DNA from: Sphingomonas sp.
GTDB lineage: Bacteria > Pseudomonadota > Alphaproteobacteria > Sphingomonadales > Sphingomonadaceae
DNA: 54,886 nt
Reading direction: 5' to 3'
Assembly (NCBI GenBank): GCA_017418975.1
Contig: JAFOMG010000025.1
Location: 1 to 54,886 of the forward strand
Of this stretch, positions 17,484 to 25,500 are shown piece by piece. The position numbers were made by a program, and so were the translations under genes. Within the stretch, counting starts at the first letter, position 1. Every line of letters begins with the position of its first letter. The notes beneath the pieces were generated by a model. The model searched no databases. It worked only from the letters and a program-made list of their open reading frames with translations, and was not told the origin of the DNA.

Positions 17484-18503
17484 ATGCGATTCTTGCCGAT
17501 ACTATTATTCGCGTGCCTTTCATTCATCGGAATATTCGGGTCTTCTGGAGAGGCAAAGGCCTGGGGTAAGTTCGGACATCTTACCGTCTGCGATCTCGCC
17601 TATCGCAACCTTACGCCCGCGTCCCGCATCGCACTCAATGATCTCCTCCAATCGCGCACCGGCGGCATTAATGTTCCGGGCCAGGGACGGCTGCCGGACC
17701 GTCACTATACGAGTTTCAACGTCGGGTGCCTCGAAGAGGATGCATTGCCGCGGCGCCATCCCGAAGATCATTTCCTCAATCTCGACCGCGGCCTAAGCGC
17801 GATCAGCGGCGCAAGCTGCCCGGCCGCGACGCCCGACTGCATACTGTCGGGATTACAGCGCGACCTTGATACCCTACGAGATCCGCAGCGCAGCCGCGCA
17901 GATCGCGTGTTCGCCCTCATGGCGATCGGCCACTGGGTGGGCGACATCCATCAACCACTCCACGTTTCGTTCGCCGATGACCGCGGCGGCAATGGCATCG
18001 ACATTCGCCTGACGGGTCGCTGCGGCGGCGAAAGCCCGCGGCCCGACAACCTACATGGGGTTTGGGACAATTGCCTGCTCGAGGCCGGCTTGTTCGAGAA
18101 AGTGCGCCGCCGTGCCGACTTCCGGTCGAGCTGGAGCCGCAACACCATCACGTACCGCGCCGTCGATACCTTGCTTGCCAACACGTCGCTGGCCGATGAA
18201 CGCGCACTGGTGAGCGGCGATCCGTGGCAGTGGGCGGCGGACTCCTACCTGATCACGCGCGCGCCGGAGACGCGCTATTGCACCGTGCAAGACGGGGTCT
18301 GCCGATACTCGCCCGACGCCGCAGTGCTGACGCGGAACGGCACCAAGCGCGAGCAATTGGTCGATGCCACCTATCTTGCTCGCTTCGCGCCTGTTGCCGA
18401 GGAACAGGTTCGACGCGCGGGATTCCGTCTCGCCCATCTTCTCAATCTCGCGCTAGATCCCGCCTATCGTGAGCCGATGCGAGATGGGACACAGCCGGGC
18501 TGA
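17484..18503 (+). CDS. Secreted S1/P1 zinc-dependent nuclease
   Basis: A 339-residue exported protein. The signal peptide ends near SGEAKA, so the mature protein would begin with Trp (WGKFGH), the residue whose backbone ligates zinc in S1/P1 nucleases. Further zinc ligands are visible: His in FGHLTV, His in DRHYTSFN, the GHWVGDIHQPLHV cluster and the late NLHGVWD. These enzymes cut single-stranded DNA/RNA and remove 3' phosphates outside the cytoplasm. The start at 17,484 follows GGGGAGG by six bases. Its presence on the island suggests extracellular nucleic-acid scavenging or clearance of incoming DNA; this role is inference. Confidence 0.88.
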   Translation: MRFLPILLFACLSFIGIFGSSGEAKAWGKFGHLTVCDLAYRNLTPASRIALNDLLQSRTGGINVPGQGRLPDRHYTSFNVGCLEEDALPRRHPEDHFLNLDRGLSAISGASCPAATPDCILSGLQRDLDTLRDPQRSRADRVFALMAIGHWVGDIHQPLHVSFADDRGGNGIDIRLTGRCGGESPRPDNLHGVWDNCLLEAGLFEKVRRRADFRSSWSRNTITYRAVDTLLANTSLADERALVSGDPWQWAADSYLITRAPETRYCTVQDGVCRYSPDAAVLTRNGTKREQLVDATYLARFAPVAEEQVRRAGFRLAHLLNLALDPAYREPMRDGTQPG

Positions 18504-18530
18504 GCGCATCGCTGCCGAGGGAACGAACAG

Positions 18531-18552
18531 ACTTCCCGACTAGTGTCGGGAA
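18531..18552. terminator. Hairpin downstream of the S1/P1 nuclease
   Basis: Nine-base perfect stem (CTTCCCGAC with GTCGGGAAG) and a TAGT loop, 28 bases after the nuclease stop. There is no clear U-tract, so termination is probable rather than certain. Confidence 0.5.
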
Positions 18553-18559
18553 GACGTCC

Positions 18560-18859
18560 CACTCTCGATTCCGCCCGCGCGATGCAGCCGCCACAGGCGC
18601 AACCGCGGCGGCGATCGCAGCGATTATCGAACATTGCGATCCGGAGGCGATCCGCGTCGGGTCGCGCCTATTGAGACTTTATCGGCGGGTGATCATCCGC
18701 GACAACTTCGAGGCGCTGCCAGAACTCGCCCGCTATGTCGCGACGCGGCTGCGCTTCGTTCATGCTTGGTCGATCATGCAACTCGAGCATGTCGGATTCC
18801 CGCCCGCGAGCTTATGGGCCACTTGCCGGCTGACTGCTTGTGGGCGGCTCAGGACATAG
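18560..18859 (+). pseudogene. Remnant resembling a radical SAM maturase (HxsC-like)
   Basis: One frame has no start codon but encodes coherent protein ending at 18,859. The segments IIRDNFEALPELARYVATRL and RFVHAWSIMQLEHVGFPPAS resemble the HxsC family of His-Xaa-Ser peptide maturases (LVELARFIxxNLxFVxHVxLMGLExxGF from memory). The CxxxCxxC radical SAM motif and the C-terminus are absent. I see no full-length gene here, and another frame (18,634-19,125) overlaps without recognisable homology. The rest of 18,860-19,126 has no supported gene. The family call is tentative. Confidence 0.35.
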
Positions 18860-19126
18860 AACCGACTTTCGTGCAGCTAGCGCGTTGTGTGGAGAACGCG
18901 ATCACCAATCTCAGCCCTATCGGCCCCCTCATTGCCTTCACCGCAAATTTCATCCGTTCCGGAGAAAATTTGCCACCATTCCCAGGCATGATCAGCTGTT
19001 CCGTCGCCCTTTGTCGGAAAAGACAATTCCGAGCCGGATTCAACTATGATGGCTGCGCACAAGGGGCGGAGATAGGAGACCTCCCCTCACGCACGCACAT
19101 ACTAAAGCGCCTCGGAGGGATTTGAA

Positions 19127-19306
19127 TGCCCGGCTCCAACGATCAACTGAGGCTGATGTACAGCTTGCTGGTATCGCTCCAACTGGCCGATCAACTCGGC
19201 CTACGGCTGATCGGATGCCATATCGATCAGGCGATCGCGACACTTGAGAGGCAATGCGCTTTGAGGCGAGCCACTATGCCACCTATCACGCAATCGGTGA
19301 TATAGC
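19127..19306 (+). CDS. Small hypothetical protein, 59 residues
   Basis: A short helical protein (LRLMYSLLVSLQLADQLGLR) whose ATG follows a good ribosome site (CGGAGGGA, seven bases). Its last 80 bases overlap the 3' end of the convergent MarR-like gene. No family recognised. The ribosome site and Leu-rich amphipathic sequence support it; the overlap and length count against it. Confidence 0.45.
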
Positions 19307-19760
19307 GCTCCATCTGCTGGGAAGCGGCCTCGCCCAGGCATAGCCAAGACCGGCGCCTGTCCACGATATCGGCCTCCCGCACGATGATACCCTCCCCCTC
19401 CAGCATTCCGATCCAGCGCAGCGCAGTGGTCGATGGCACATCGGCTGCGATCGCCGCGCTTGAGACCGACACCCGCCGTCCTTCACGGCCAGCAATGAAC
19501 AGATCGAGCATCAAGTCCCAGGCCGGTTCACTGAACGCGCCGGTGAGCGTGTCAAAGTAGCGCTCACGCTGGCGCCGCGCGCGATAGAGTGCCTTGGCGG
19601 CATCGGTAAGATTGAACGTAGCCTGCTGCGGGAGGCCGATCGGCATGTCGTCCAAACTCGTGGTGAGCTTCGGCGCAGCCTGGGCGCGAGCCAGCGCGAG
19701 CGCGCTTTCCAGATAGTGGACGAGTTCGCCGTCGGCCTCGCTGGGGAATGGGCCGCTCAT
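19227..19760 (-). CDS. MarR-like winged-helix regulator
   Basis: A 177-residue protein. The C-terminal half is a winged helix: YFDTLTGAFSEPAWDLMLDL, then SVSSAAIAADVPSTTALRWI (recognition helix) and a wing (IIVREADIVDRRRSWLCL). This layout recurs in small sphingomonad regulators annotated as MarR-type. The first 60 residues are helical. Its ATG at 19,760 overlaps the last bases of the RadC-like gene, so it closes the minus-strand set that begins at 21,869. Target genes unknown. Confidence 0.78.
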   Translation of the reverse strand: MSGPFPSEADGELVHYLESALALARAQAAPKLTTSLDDMPIGLPQQATFNLTDAAKALYRARRQRERYFDTLTGAFSEPAWDLMLDLFIAGREGRRVSVSSAAIAADVPSTTALRWIGMLEGEGIIVREADIVDRRRSWLCLGEAASQQMERYITDCVIGGIVARLKAHCLSSVAIA

Positions 19761-20350
19761 TCGAGATCTCCGCGCGCGCGCAGGCTGGTGCAGCGACCGC
19801 CCGCTACGATCAAATGGTCGTGGACGATGATACCGAGATGCTTGCCAACCTCACCCAACTTACGCGTGAAGATCACATCCTCCGCACTCGGCCGCGCGTT
19901 TCCACCGGGATGGTTGTGGACGAAGATCAAGGCTGAAGCCTCCAATTCCAGCGCGCGATTGATGACGGTGCGCGTCGAGATCGCGACCCTGCCGGCACTG
20001 CCCTCGGCAATCATCTCATCGCTGATCAGGCGATTCCCGCGGTCCAGATATAATACGCGCAGCCGCTCGGTCGGACAGTCGGCCATGGTGGCCACGAGAT
20101 AGCGTTCGAGGTCTTCGCCGCTCATGGTGAGAGGCACTTCGAGAAAGCGATCGCGCAGACTATGTGCAAGCAAGGCGCAATGCCCCTCGATCAGCGCGGC
20201 GATACTGTCTCCCGCCGCGCGCTTGAGCCTCGTCGTATCGAGTCCGAGCACGGCGCCGAGCGACCCGAAGCGCTCTATGAGGGCTCCCGCGCGCGCCGCG
20301 ACATCGGGCCCTAGGACGGTGAAAAGACGCTCCAGGACCTGCGCGTCGCG
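19757..20350 (-). CDS. Island RadC-like JAB/MPN protein (start unresolved)
   Basis: This frame encodes both parts of RadC: an N-terminal helix-hairpin-helix-like region (ALIERFGSLGAVLGLDTTRL) and a JAB domain. The metal motif is HNHPGGNARPSAED, with Ser and Asp ligands retained, and a late HDHLIVAGG follows. No ATG, GTG or TTG lies in frame near the natural N-terminus (about 20,350-20,395). The first conventional start is ATG 20,125, giving only the 122-residue JAB domain. Either that short form is made or translation begins unusually within the overlapping membrane-protein gene. It is paralogous to the host radC that the island breaks. Confidence 0.75.
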   Translation of the reverse strand, partial: RDAQVLERLFTVLGPDVAARAGALIERFGSLGAVLGLDTTRLKRAAGDSIAALIEGHCALLAHSLRDRFLEVPLTMSGEDLERYLVATMADCPTERLRVLYLDRGNRLISDEMIAEGSAGRVAISTRTVINRALELEASALIFVHNHPGGNARPSAEDVIFTRKLGEVGKHLGIIVHDHLIVAGGRCTSLRARGDLE

Positions 20351-20877
20351 CCGTTGGCGGTCAGACGCCGATGCGTGCGCGTCGCCAGGATCAGGCCGAT
20401 CAGGATGCCATAGGACCAGACCACCTGCATCACGCCGTAGACGACGGGATGGATCGCCACGTCCATCGCCTTGGCGAGATGCGCCGCAAGGGCCAGCAGT
20501 TGAAAGGCGCTCAACCATATCGGCCAGTACCGATTGGCGCGCAGAGCAATTGCGGTAAGCCCCGCAAAGCGCGCGATATCGACAATGAGGTGGGTCGGAT
20601 CGACCTCCCGGAACCGCGGTTGCAGCACGAGGTGCAACAGCGGATCGGCAAGGACGGTCGCGAGGATGATCCAGCCCGCGATGCGCTCCGGCGCGCCGCC
20701 GCAGCGCATCGCATAGGCACAACCGCCCGCCGCCAGCCCCACATAGAAGGCACTGCGCAGAATAGCGCCATAGACATAGGCTTCACCATAGACATGTGCC
20801 TTGGGCGCGGTGGTCGCGAAGAAGATCGCGACAGCAGCGAGAAAGCACAGGATTCCGATTCCAAGGGCGAGGCGCAT
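20311..20877 (-). CDS. Multi-pass membrane protein of unknown function
   Basis: A 188-residue hydrophobic protein with about six predicted helices (for example MRLALGIGILCFLAAVAIFF, AGWIILATVLADPLLHLVL and MQVVWSYGILIGLILATRT). No domain recognised. It lies in the minus-strand set between a helical protein and the RadC-like gene, overlapping the latter by at least 40 bases. GGAGG lies directly before the ATG. Co-location suggests a shared transcript. Confidence 0.7.
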   Translation of the reverse strand: MRLALGIGILCFLAAVAIFFATTAPKAHVYGEAYVYGAILRSAFYVGLAAGGCAYAMRCGGAPERIAGWIILATVLADPLLHLVLQPRFREVDPTHLIVDIARFAGLTAIALRANRYWPIWLSAFQLLALAAHLAKAMDVAIHPVVYGVMQVVWSYGILIGLILATRTHRRLTANGATRRSWSVFSPS

Positions 20878-20919
20878 CCTCCGACAGGGCCACTGCCGGA
20901 GAATGCGGTCAAGACAATC

Positions 20920-21276
20920 CTAGCCGACTAGGGTCAGTGGCGTGACCACCGCCGGCCGGAACGACTGCGCATGCCCCTGTACGGCATCTTCCGACAAGGG
21001 GTGCAGATCGTCGGCCGCCAGCGTGCGATATTGGCCTTCCAGGCTGCCATGGGCGCGCAGCATGGTGTTGCCGCCCTGGATCGTCTGGGTGAGCGCACGA
21101 TGCAACAACAGCACGGTCGGCTGGGCGGCCGCCGGCATGATGCCCGCCTTGCGGCGCCTGGCGACGGCCCCGGCCATCAGATTGGCGATCGCCACGACGG
21201 CATCCTCCACCGCCACTTCGGCGGCGTGGACGAGCGGCGAGACTTCAGAGGCGAGATCGTGAATATGCTCGGACAT
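20920..21276 (-). CDS. Hypothetical helical protein, 118 residues
   Basis: A small soluble alpha-helical protein (VHAAEVAVEDAVVAIANLMAGAVARRR). The ATG at 21,276 follows AAAGGGGAA and is preferred over the longer frame. It sits directly after the HTH/membrane gene, 35 bases away, an arrangement I associate with sphingomonad accessory regions. No function can be assigned. Confidence 0.65.
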   Translation of the reverse strand: MSEHIHDLASEVSPLVHAAEVAVEDAVVAIANLMAGAVARRRKAGIMPAAAQPTVLLLHRALTQTIQGGNTMLRAHGSLEGQYRTLAADDLHPLSEDAVQGHAQSFRPAVVTPLTLVG

Positions 21277-21311
21277 GCGTTCCCCTTTCGCGGCGCGAAG
21301 GGGCACCGCGT

Positions 21312-21869
21312 TTATCTTGAGTTCTGATAGGCTGGGAGGACTCGGCTGGCCCACCGGCTCGCCTGCTCGCCGACCGTCAGCAAAAGGAAGACGATCGCGA
21401 GAAGCAGGAATGCGGTGACTGGTATCAGCCATGCGCGGGTGAACAGGTTCAGGTCATCCGGTCTTCCCCATAAGCGCCGCTCGATCCGTCCGCCCAGGTC
21501 GCTGGCAGGTGACACATAGATGGAGCGCTGCTCCGCCACTTCGACGTCGTCCTGATGCGCCAGATCGCTCGGCCAGGCCGTCTGTGGGTCCGAACCGACC
21601 GCCGGGGCAACGTGCGACGATCCATATATCAGTTGCTCATATGGTCCCGGCGAGTGCCGCATGACGAGCTCGGCGGCCTCGATCCGCGTACCCACCCCCA
21701 GGCGCTGCTTGGCACGCTCAATCTGCGCGTCGATCGCATAGGGCGTCACGCCGGCGAGCTTGGCGATCTCCTTTGAGGTCTTGTGGAGATAGGTGAGCCT
21801 CAGGCTGGTCAGTTGCTTCTCGGAGAGGCTCGCGACGCGCTCCGCGTCGCCCGGACGGGGCTCGCTCAT
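21312..21869 (-). CDS. LuxR-type HTH protein with C-terminal membrane anchor
   Basis: A 185-residue protein. The N-terminal LuxR/GerE-type helix-turn-helix (SEKQLTSLRLTYLHKTSKEI, then IDAQIERAKQRLGVGTR) is followed by a polar linker and one transmembrane helix near the C-terminus (LIPVTAFLLLAIVFLLLTVG). It has no receiver or autoinducer domain, so it may be a membrane-tethered transcription factor. It is first in the set HTH-helical-membrane-RadC-MarR and probably regulates that operon (inference). Confidence 0.8.
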   Translation of the reverse strand: MSEPRPGDAERVASLSEKQLTSLRLTYLHKTSKEIAKLAGVTPYAIDAQIERAKQRLGVGTRIEAAELVMRHSPGPYEQLIYGSSHVAPAVGSDPQTAWPSDLAHQDDVEVAEQRSIYVSPASDLGGRIERRLWGRPDDLNLFTRAWLIPVTAFLLLAIVFLLLTVGEQASRWASRVLPAYQNSR

Positions 21870-22209
21870 AAGTCCGGCTCATCGACGAGATGCACGTTCA
21901 TGGGGCATCTCTGGCCCGACTTGGAGGGCGCGTCCAGCGCTAGCCAGCCAGTGTGCCCGCTCAGAGGCCGCGCAGTCGGTCGGCGCGTGGCTCACCGAAC
22001 TCAACGCAACATTTCCACGATAGGTACCGGACGGCGGCAATTGGGCCGGTTGCGGACTGTCGGCTTGTGGTTTGAGGCTGGAAAAAGCTGCCATCAGAAC
22101 ACCACGTCTCTACCGGCTGCTGGCAAATGCCTCTGGGTGCCCTTGGGTCTTTAGTTGGCCTCGGACGTCTGTGCGCTGACGACCTCAACTGCGGAAATGA
22201 ACCGGTTAA
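21870..22209. other. Intergenic region upstream of the HTH operon
   Basis: No supported gene. It must hold the promoter of the minus-strand operon, but no convincing sigma70 boxes were identified by eye. Short open frames here lack ribosome sites and family resemblance. Confidence 0.5.
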
Positions 22210-22476
22210 TCCGCTTCGCGCCGCCTTCCGTCCCATCCCATAAGGTATGCTGCAGGGTCCATTGTGCGAGGAGAAGGCACATACCTCTCCGACATAGACC
22301 TCGTCGTCGTCTTCGATCACATCGACACCGCGCGACGGGAATGCTTCATGATCAAGGGCGTGCCCATCGAACGTCGCGATGCGCCATCATGGTGGGGTGT
22401 CACCTTTGACAACCGCCGAAACGCAATCGAATTCGGCACCGCTCGCGCCATACTGCTGCGTGACATTTACCTTTGA
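22210..22476 (+). pseudogene. Nucleotidyltransferase remnant (polymerase beta-like fold)
   Basis: An open frame with no start codon at its natural N-terminus encodes YAAGSIVRGEGTYLSDIDLV and then VVFDHIDTARRECFMIKGVP. The GS...DxD pattern (SDIDLVV) is the catalytic core of NTP_transf_2/KNTase-type nucleotidyltransferases. The N-terminal helix is cut by a stop (22,207-22,209), and after about residue 50 the sequence diverges and ends at 22,476. Such domains occur in MNT/HEPN modules, but no HEPN partner is visible. Probably a decayed gene. Confidence 0.6.
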
Positions 22477-22559
22477 GGGAATAGTGCCAAGCTGTCGCGC
22501 GGATTGCAGCCGTCCGCGCCCGATGTACATTGGATGACGACCCATTGGAGAGACCAAGC

Positions 22560-25500
22560 GTGCCCGCATCGACCGAATACACCCGCAAGGGCGGCGGCGG
22601 CAACGCGACGGCCTCGGGCATCTTGTACCAAGGCGGGGTCGGCGCGCTGTTCGCGGCGCATCTGCTCACCGAAATGCAACTCGGCAATGTGTTCGGGCTC
22701 ACGAACGCCCGGATCAAGGCCATCCGGTTCGAAACCAGCGCCCCGGTCGACGATATCCTCATCGAGACCGATCAGGGTGGTTTCGTCGCGATCCAGGCCA
22801 AGGCCACAGTATCAATGAGCTCGACGATCTCGAGCGTCCTCGGGTCGGTCGCCGACCAGTTCGTGCGCCACTGGATCGCGACTAAGCGTTCGGCCGGCAG
22901 CGAGCCTTGGGCGCGCCCGCTTGATCCGTCGCGCGACCGCCTGGTCCTGGTCTATGGTCCCGGGTCGGGCGGCACCGTCGCACGCCTAGCGCAGGCGCTG
23001 CATGGCCTGCGACCGGACGGACCGGCCGGCAAATTGCGCGACGCCTTCGAAGAGTTGATCCGCATCGCGTTCACCGCCAACGGCGAGACAGCGGCCGACG
23101 AGGACGTAGCGGGCCTCATCGCGTGCATCGATCTGCTCGAGCTCGACCCCGCCGATCGCGATCGCGCGCTGGCAATCGAGCAATTGACCCCGCTGTTCGG
23201 GTCGCGCGACGAGGCCAATCGCGGCCTAGACGTGCTGACGCAGATCGCGATCGAGCAGATGAAGCGGCGCGGTGGCTTCGATAGTGCGATCCTGCGAACT
23301 GAACTGGCGCGCCACGGCATGGCGCCCGGCGCGGCGCCGACCTTCGCCCGCGCGATCGACGCACTTCGCGCTTATTCGGCGGCGACGACCGAGCAGCTTG
23401 CGGCATACGAGCAACTCGTTCCCAAAGAGGGCAACGCCTTTACGCTGCCGCGCGATTGCCTGCCCGACATCCTCGCGGCGGCGCGGACCGGCTCGCTGGT
23501 CCTCACCGGCGAGCCGGGATCGGGCAAGAGCGGCGTGCTCAACGCGCTTGCGCGCGCGCTGACCACCGACGGCGCGCCGGTCGTGACGCTAGCGGTCGAC
23601 CGCTTGCCGGTTGCGACGCTCGGGGAACTCTCGGATCAGCTGGGGCTCGAGCATCCCCTGACCGACGTGCTCGCCAACTGGCCGGGCACGGGACCCGCAT
23701 ATCTGGTGATCGACGCGCTCGACGCCACGCGGGGCGGGCCAGCCGAAGCGGTGTTCAAGGCACTGATCGCCAATACGCTCGGGCTGGCCGGCAGCCGCTG
23801 GCGCGTGATCGTGTCGATCCGAAGCTTCGACCTCAGGCTCGGCCGGCAGTTTCGCGACCTGTTTAAGGGCCCGCCCCCAAGCGCCGCGCTCGCTGATCCC
23901 GCCTTCGCGATGGTGCGGCACGTGTCGATCCCCGAATGGACCGACCAAGAATTCGCAGCGATCCTCGAGCGCTCGCCCGATATCGGCACCGCGATCGCGG
24001 CGAGCGGTGCACCGCTCGCGGCGCTTGCCCGCGTCCCGTTCAACACCCGACTCCTCGCCGACTTGCTCTCGACCGGAACACCGCCGGACGCGTTCGCCGG
24101 TATCGCCACACAGGCGAGCCTACTCGCCTATTTCTGGCGCGAACGCGTCGACGCGCAGGGCAGCGGCGCCGCGCTGACCCTCGGTGCGACGATCAGCGCG
24201 ATGCTCGCCAAGGGTAGCCTCCACGCTCCGGCGAACGATATCGCCAAGCAAAGCGCTGCGGGCGATCTCGACACGATGGAGCGCGAGGGCGTGCTGGTGC
24301 GCTCGAATGGCGGCCGCGACCTAGCCTTCCGGCACCACATCCTGTTCGACTTCGCCGCCAGCCGGTTGGTGCTCGACCCCGCCGATCCGGCGGCGCTTGC
24401 TGCAACCCTGGTCGGGCCCGCCGCGCTCGCGCTGGCGCCGGCGCTGGGGTTCGTGCTCAACGAGGCCTGGACCGCCGATCCCGGTCATGGTGACTTCTGG
24501 CGGATCGCGCTCGCCGTCACCGGCGATAGCGCGGCCGATCCGATCGCCCGCAGCGTGATCGCGCGGCAGGCCGCCGAACTGCCTGTCGAACGCAGCGACA
24601 CCGACGCGCTGGTCGAGGCCATGCGCCGCGACGACATGCGCCACGCGGCGGTCCGCGTGCTGCGCAATCTGCTTGGCGCGCTGTCGGTGCGCGCCGAGGA
24701 CGGCGCGACGGTCGTACTGCCCCCCTGGGTAAACGTGGCGGCCGCCCTTCCCGCGCTGATCGCGATGGGCTGGGACGAGCCGATTGGGGCGCTCCGCGTT
24801 CTACTCCACATCCTGCTCCAACGCGACACGCTCGACACCGGCGACCGCGCCAAGCTCGGCCAGGTGGCGCGCGCCTTCCTCGTTATCGCGCTCGAAAAGC
24901 CCGTCGCCTTCCCGCAAGCCGCGATCGGGTTTGTCGGCAAGACCTACGACACCGACATCGCGGCGTCGCGCGACGCCCTAGGCGCGCTGCTGACGCCCGA
25001 GCGGCTCGACCAGCACGCCTCGACCGACGCCCCGGCGCTCGCGCACGAGATCAGTGCGATCAGCGCCGCCGATCCCGATTTTGCGGCAGCGATCTACCGC
25101 CAGCTGTTCACCTACGACGTGACCGACGAGGCGACGACCAGCCTCGGCAACAGCCAGATCCTGTCGCTGACGTCGACGCGGCGACAGGATTATTCGATCG
25201 CGCGCTACGCTCTGGCCGAAGCCTTCCCGGCATTCCTCGCTGCGCACCCGCCCGCCGCGATCGCGGCGATGGTTGCAGCGATCGAGTGCCAGGCGGCGCG
25301 CGAGACCGGGGCCGATCTCGCGGTCGTCGAACCGGTCGCGACGACAGCCGGCACATTCCCGCTGGTCGCTGACCACAGCTTCGTCTGGGCTTGGGACATC
25401 GAGGACCGCCATCCGTCCGACGCCGAGAAATTGCTCCAGGCGACCACCACCTATTTGACCGAGGCCCCGCCCGAACGCGCGCTTGCCGCAGCGACGTTGC

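Noticed and set aside
18634..19125. 163-residue plus-strand open frame in the gap after the S1/P1 nuclease
   Set aside because: Composition is unconvincing, it overlaps the better remnant frame, and it has no ribosome site or family resemblance.
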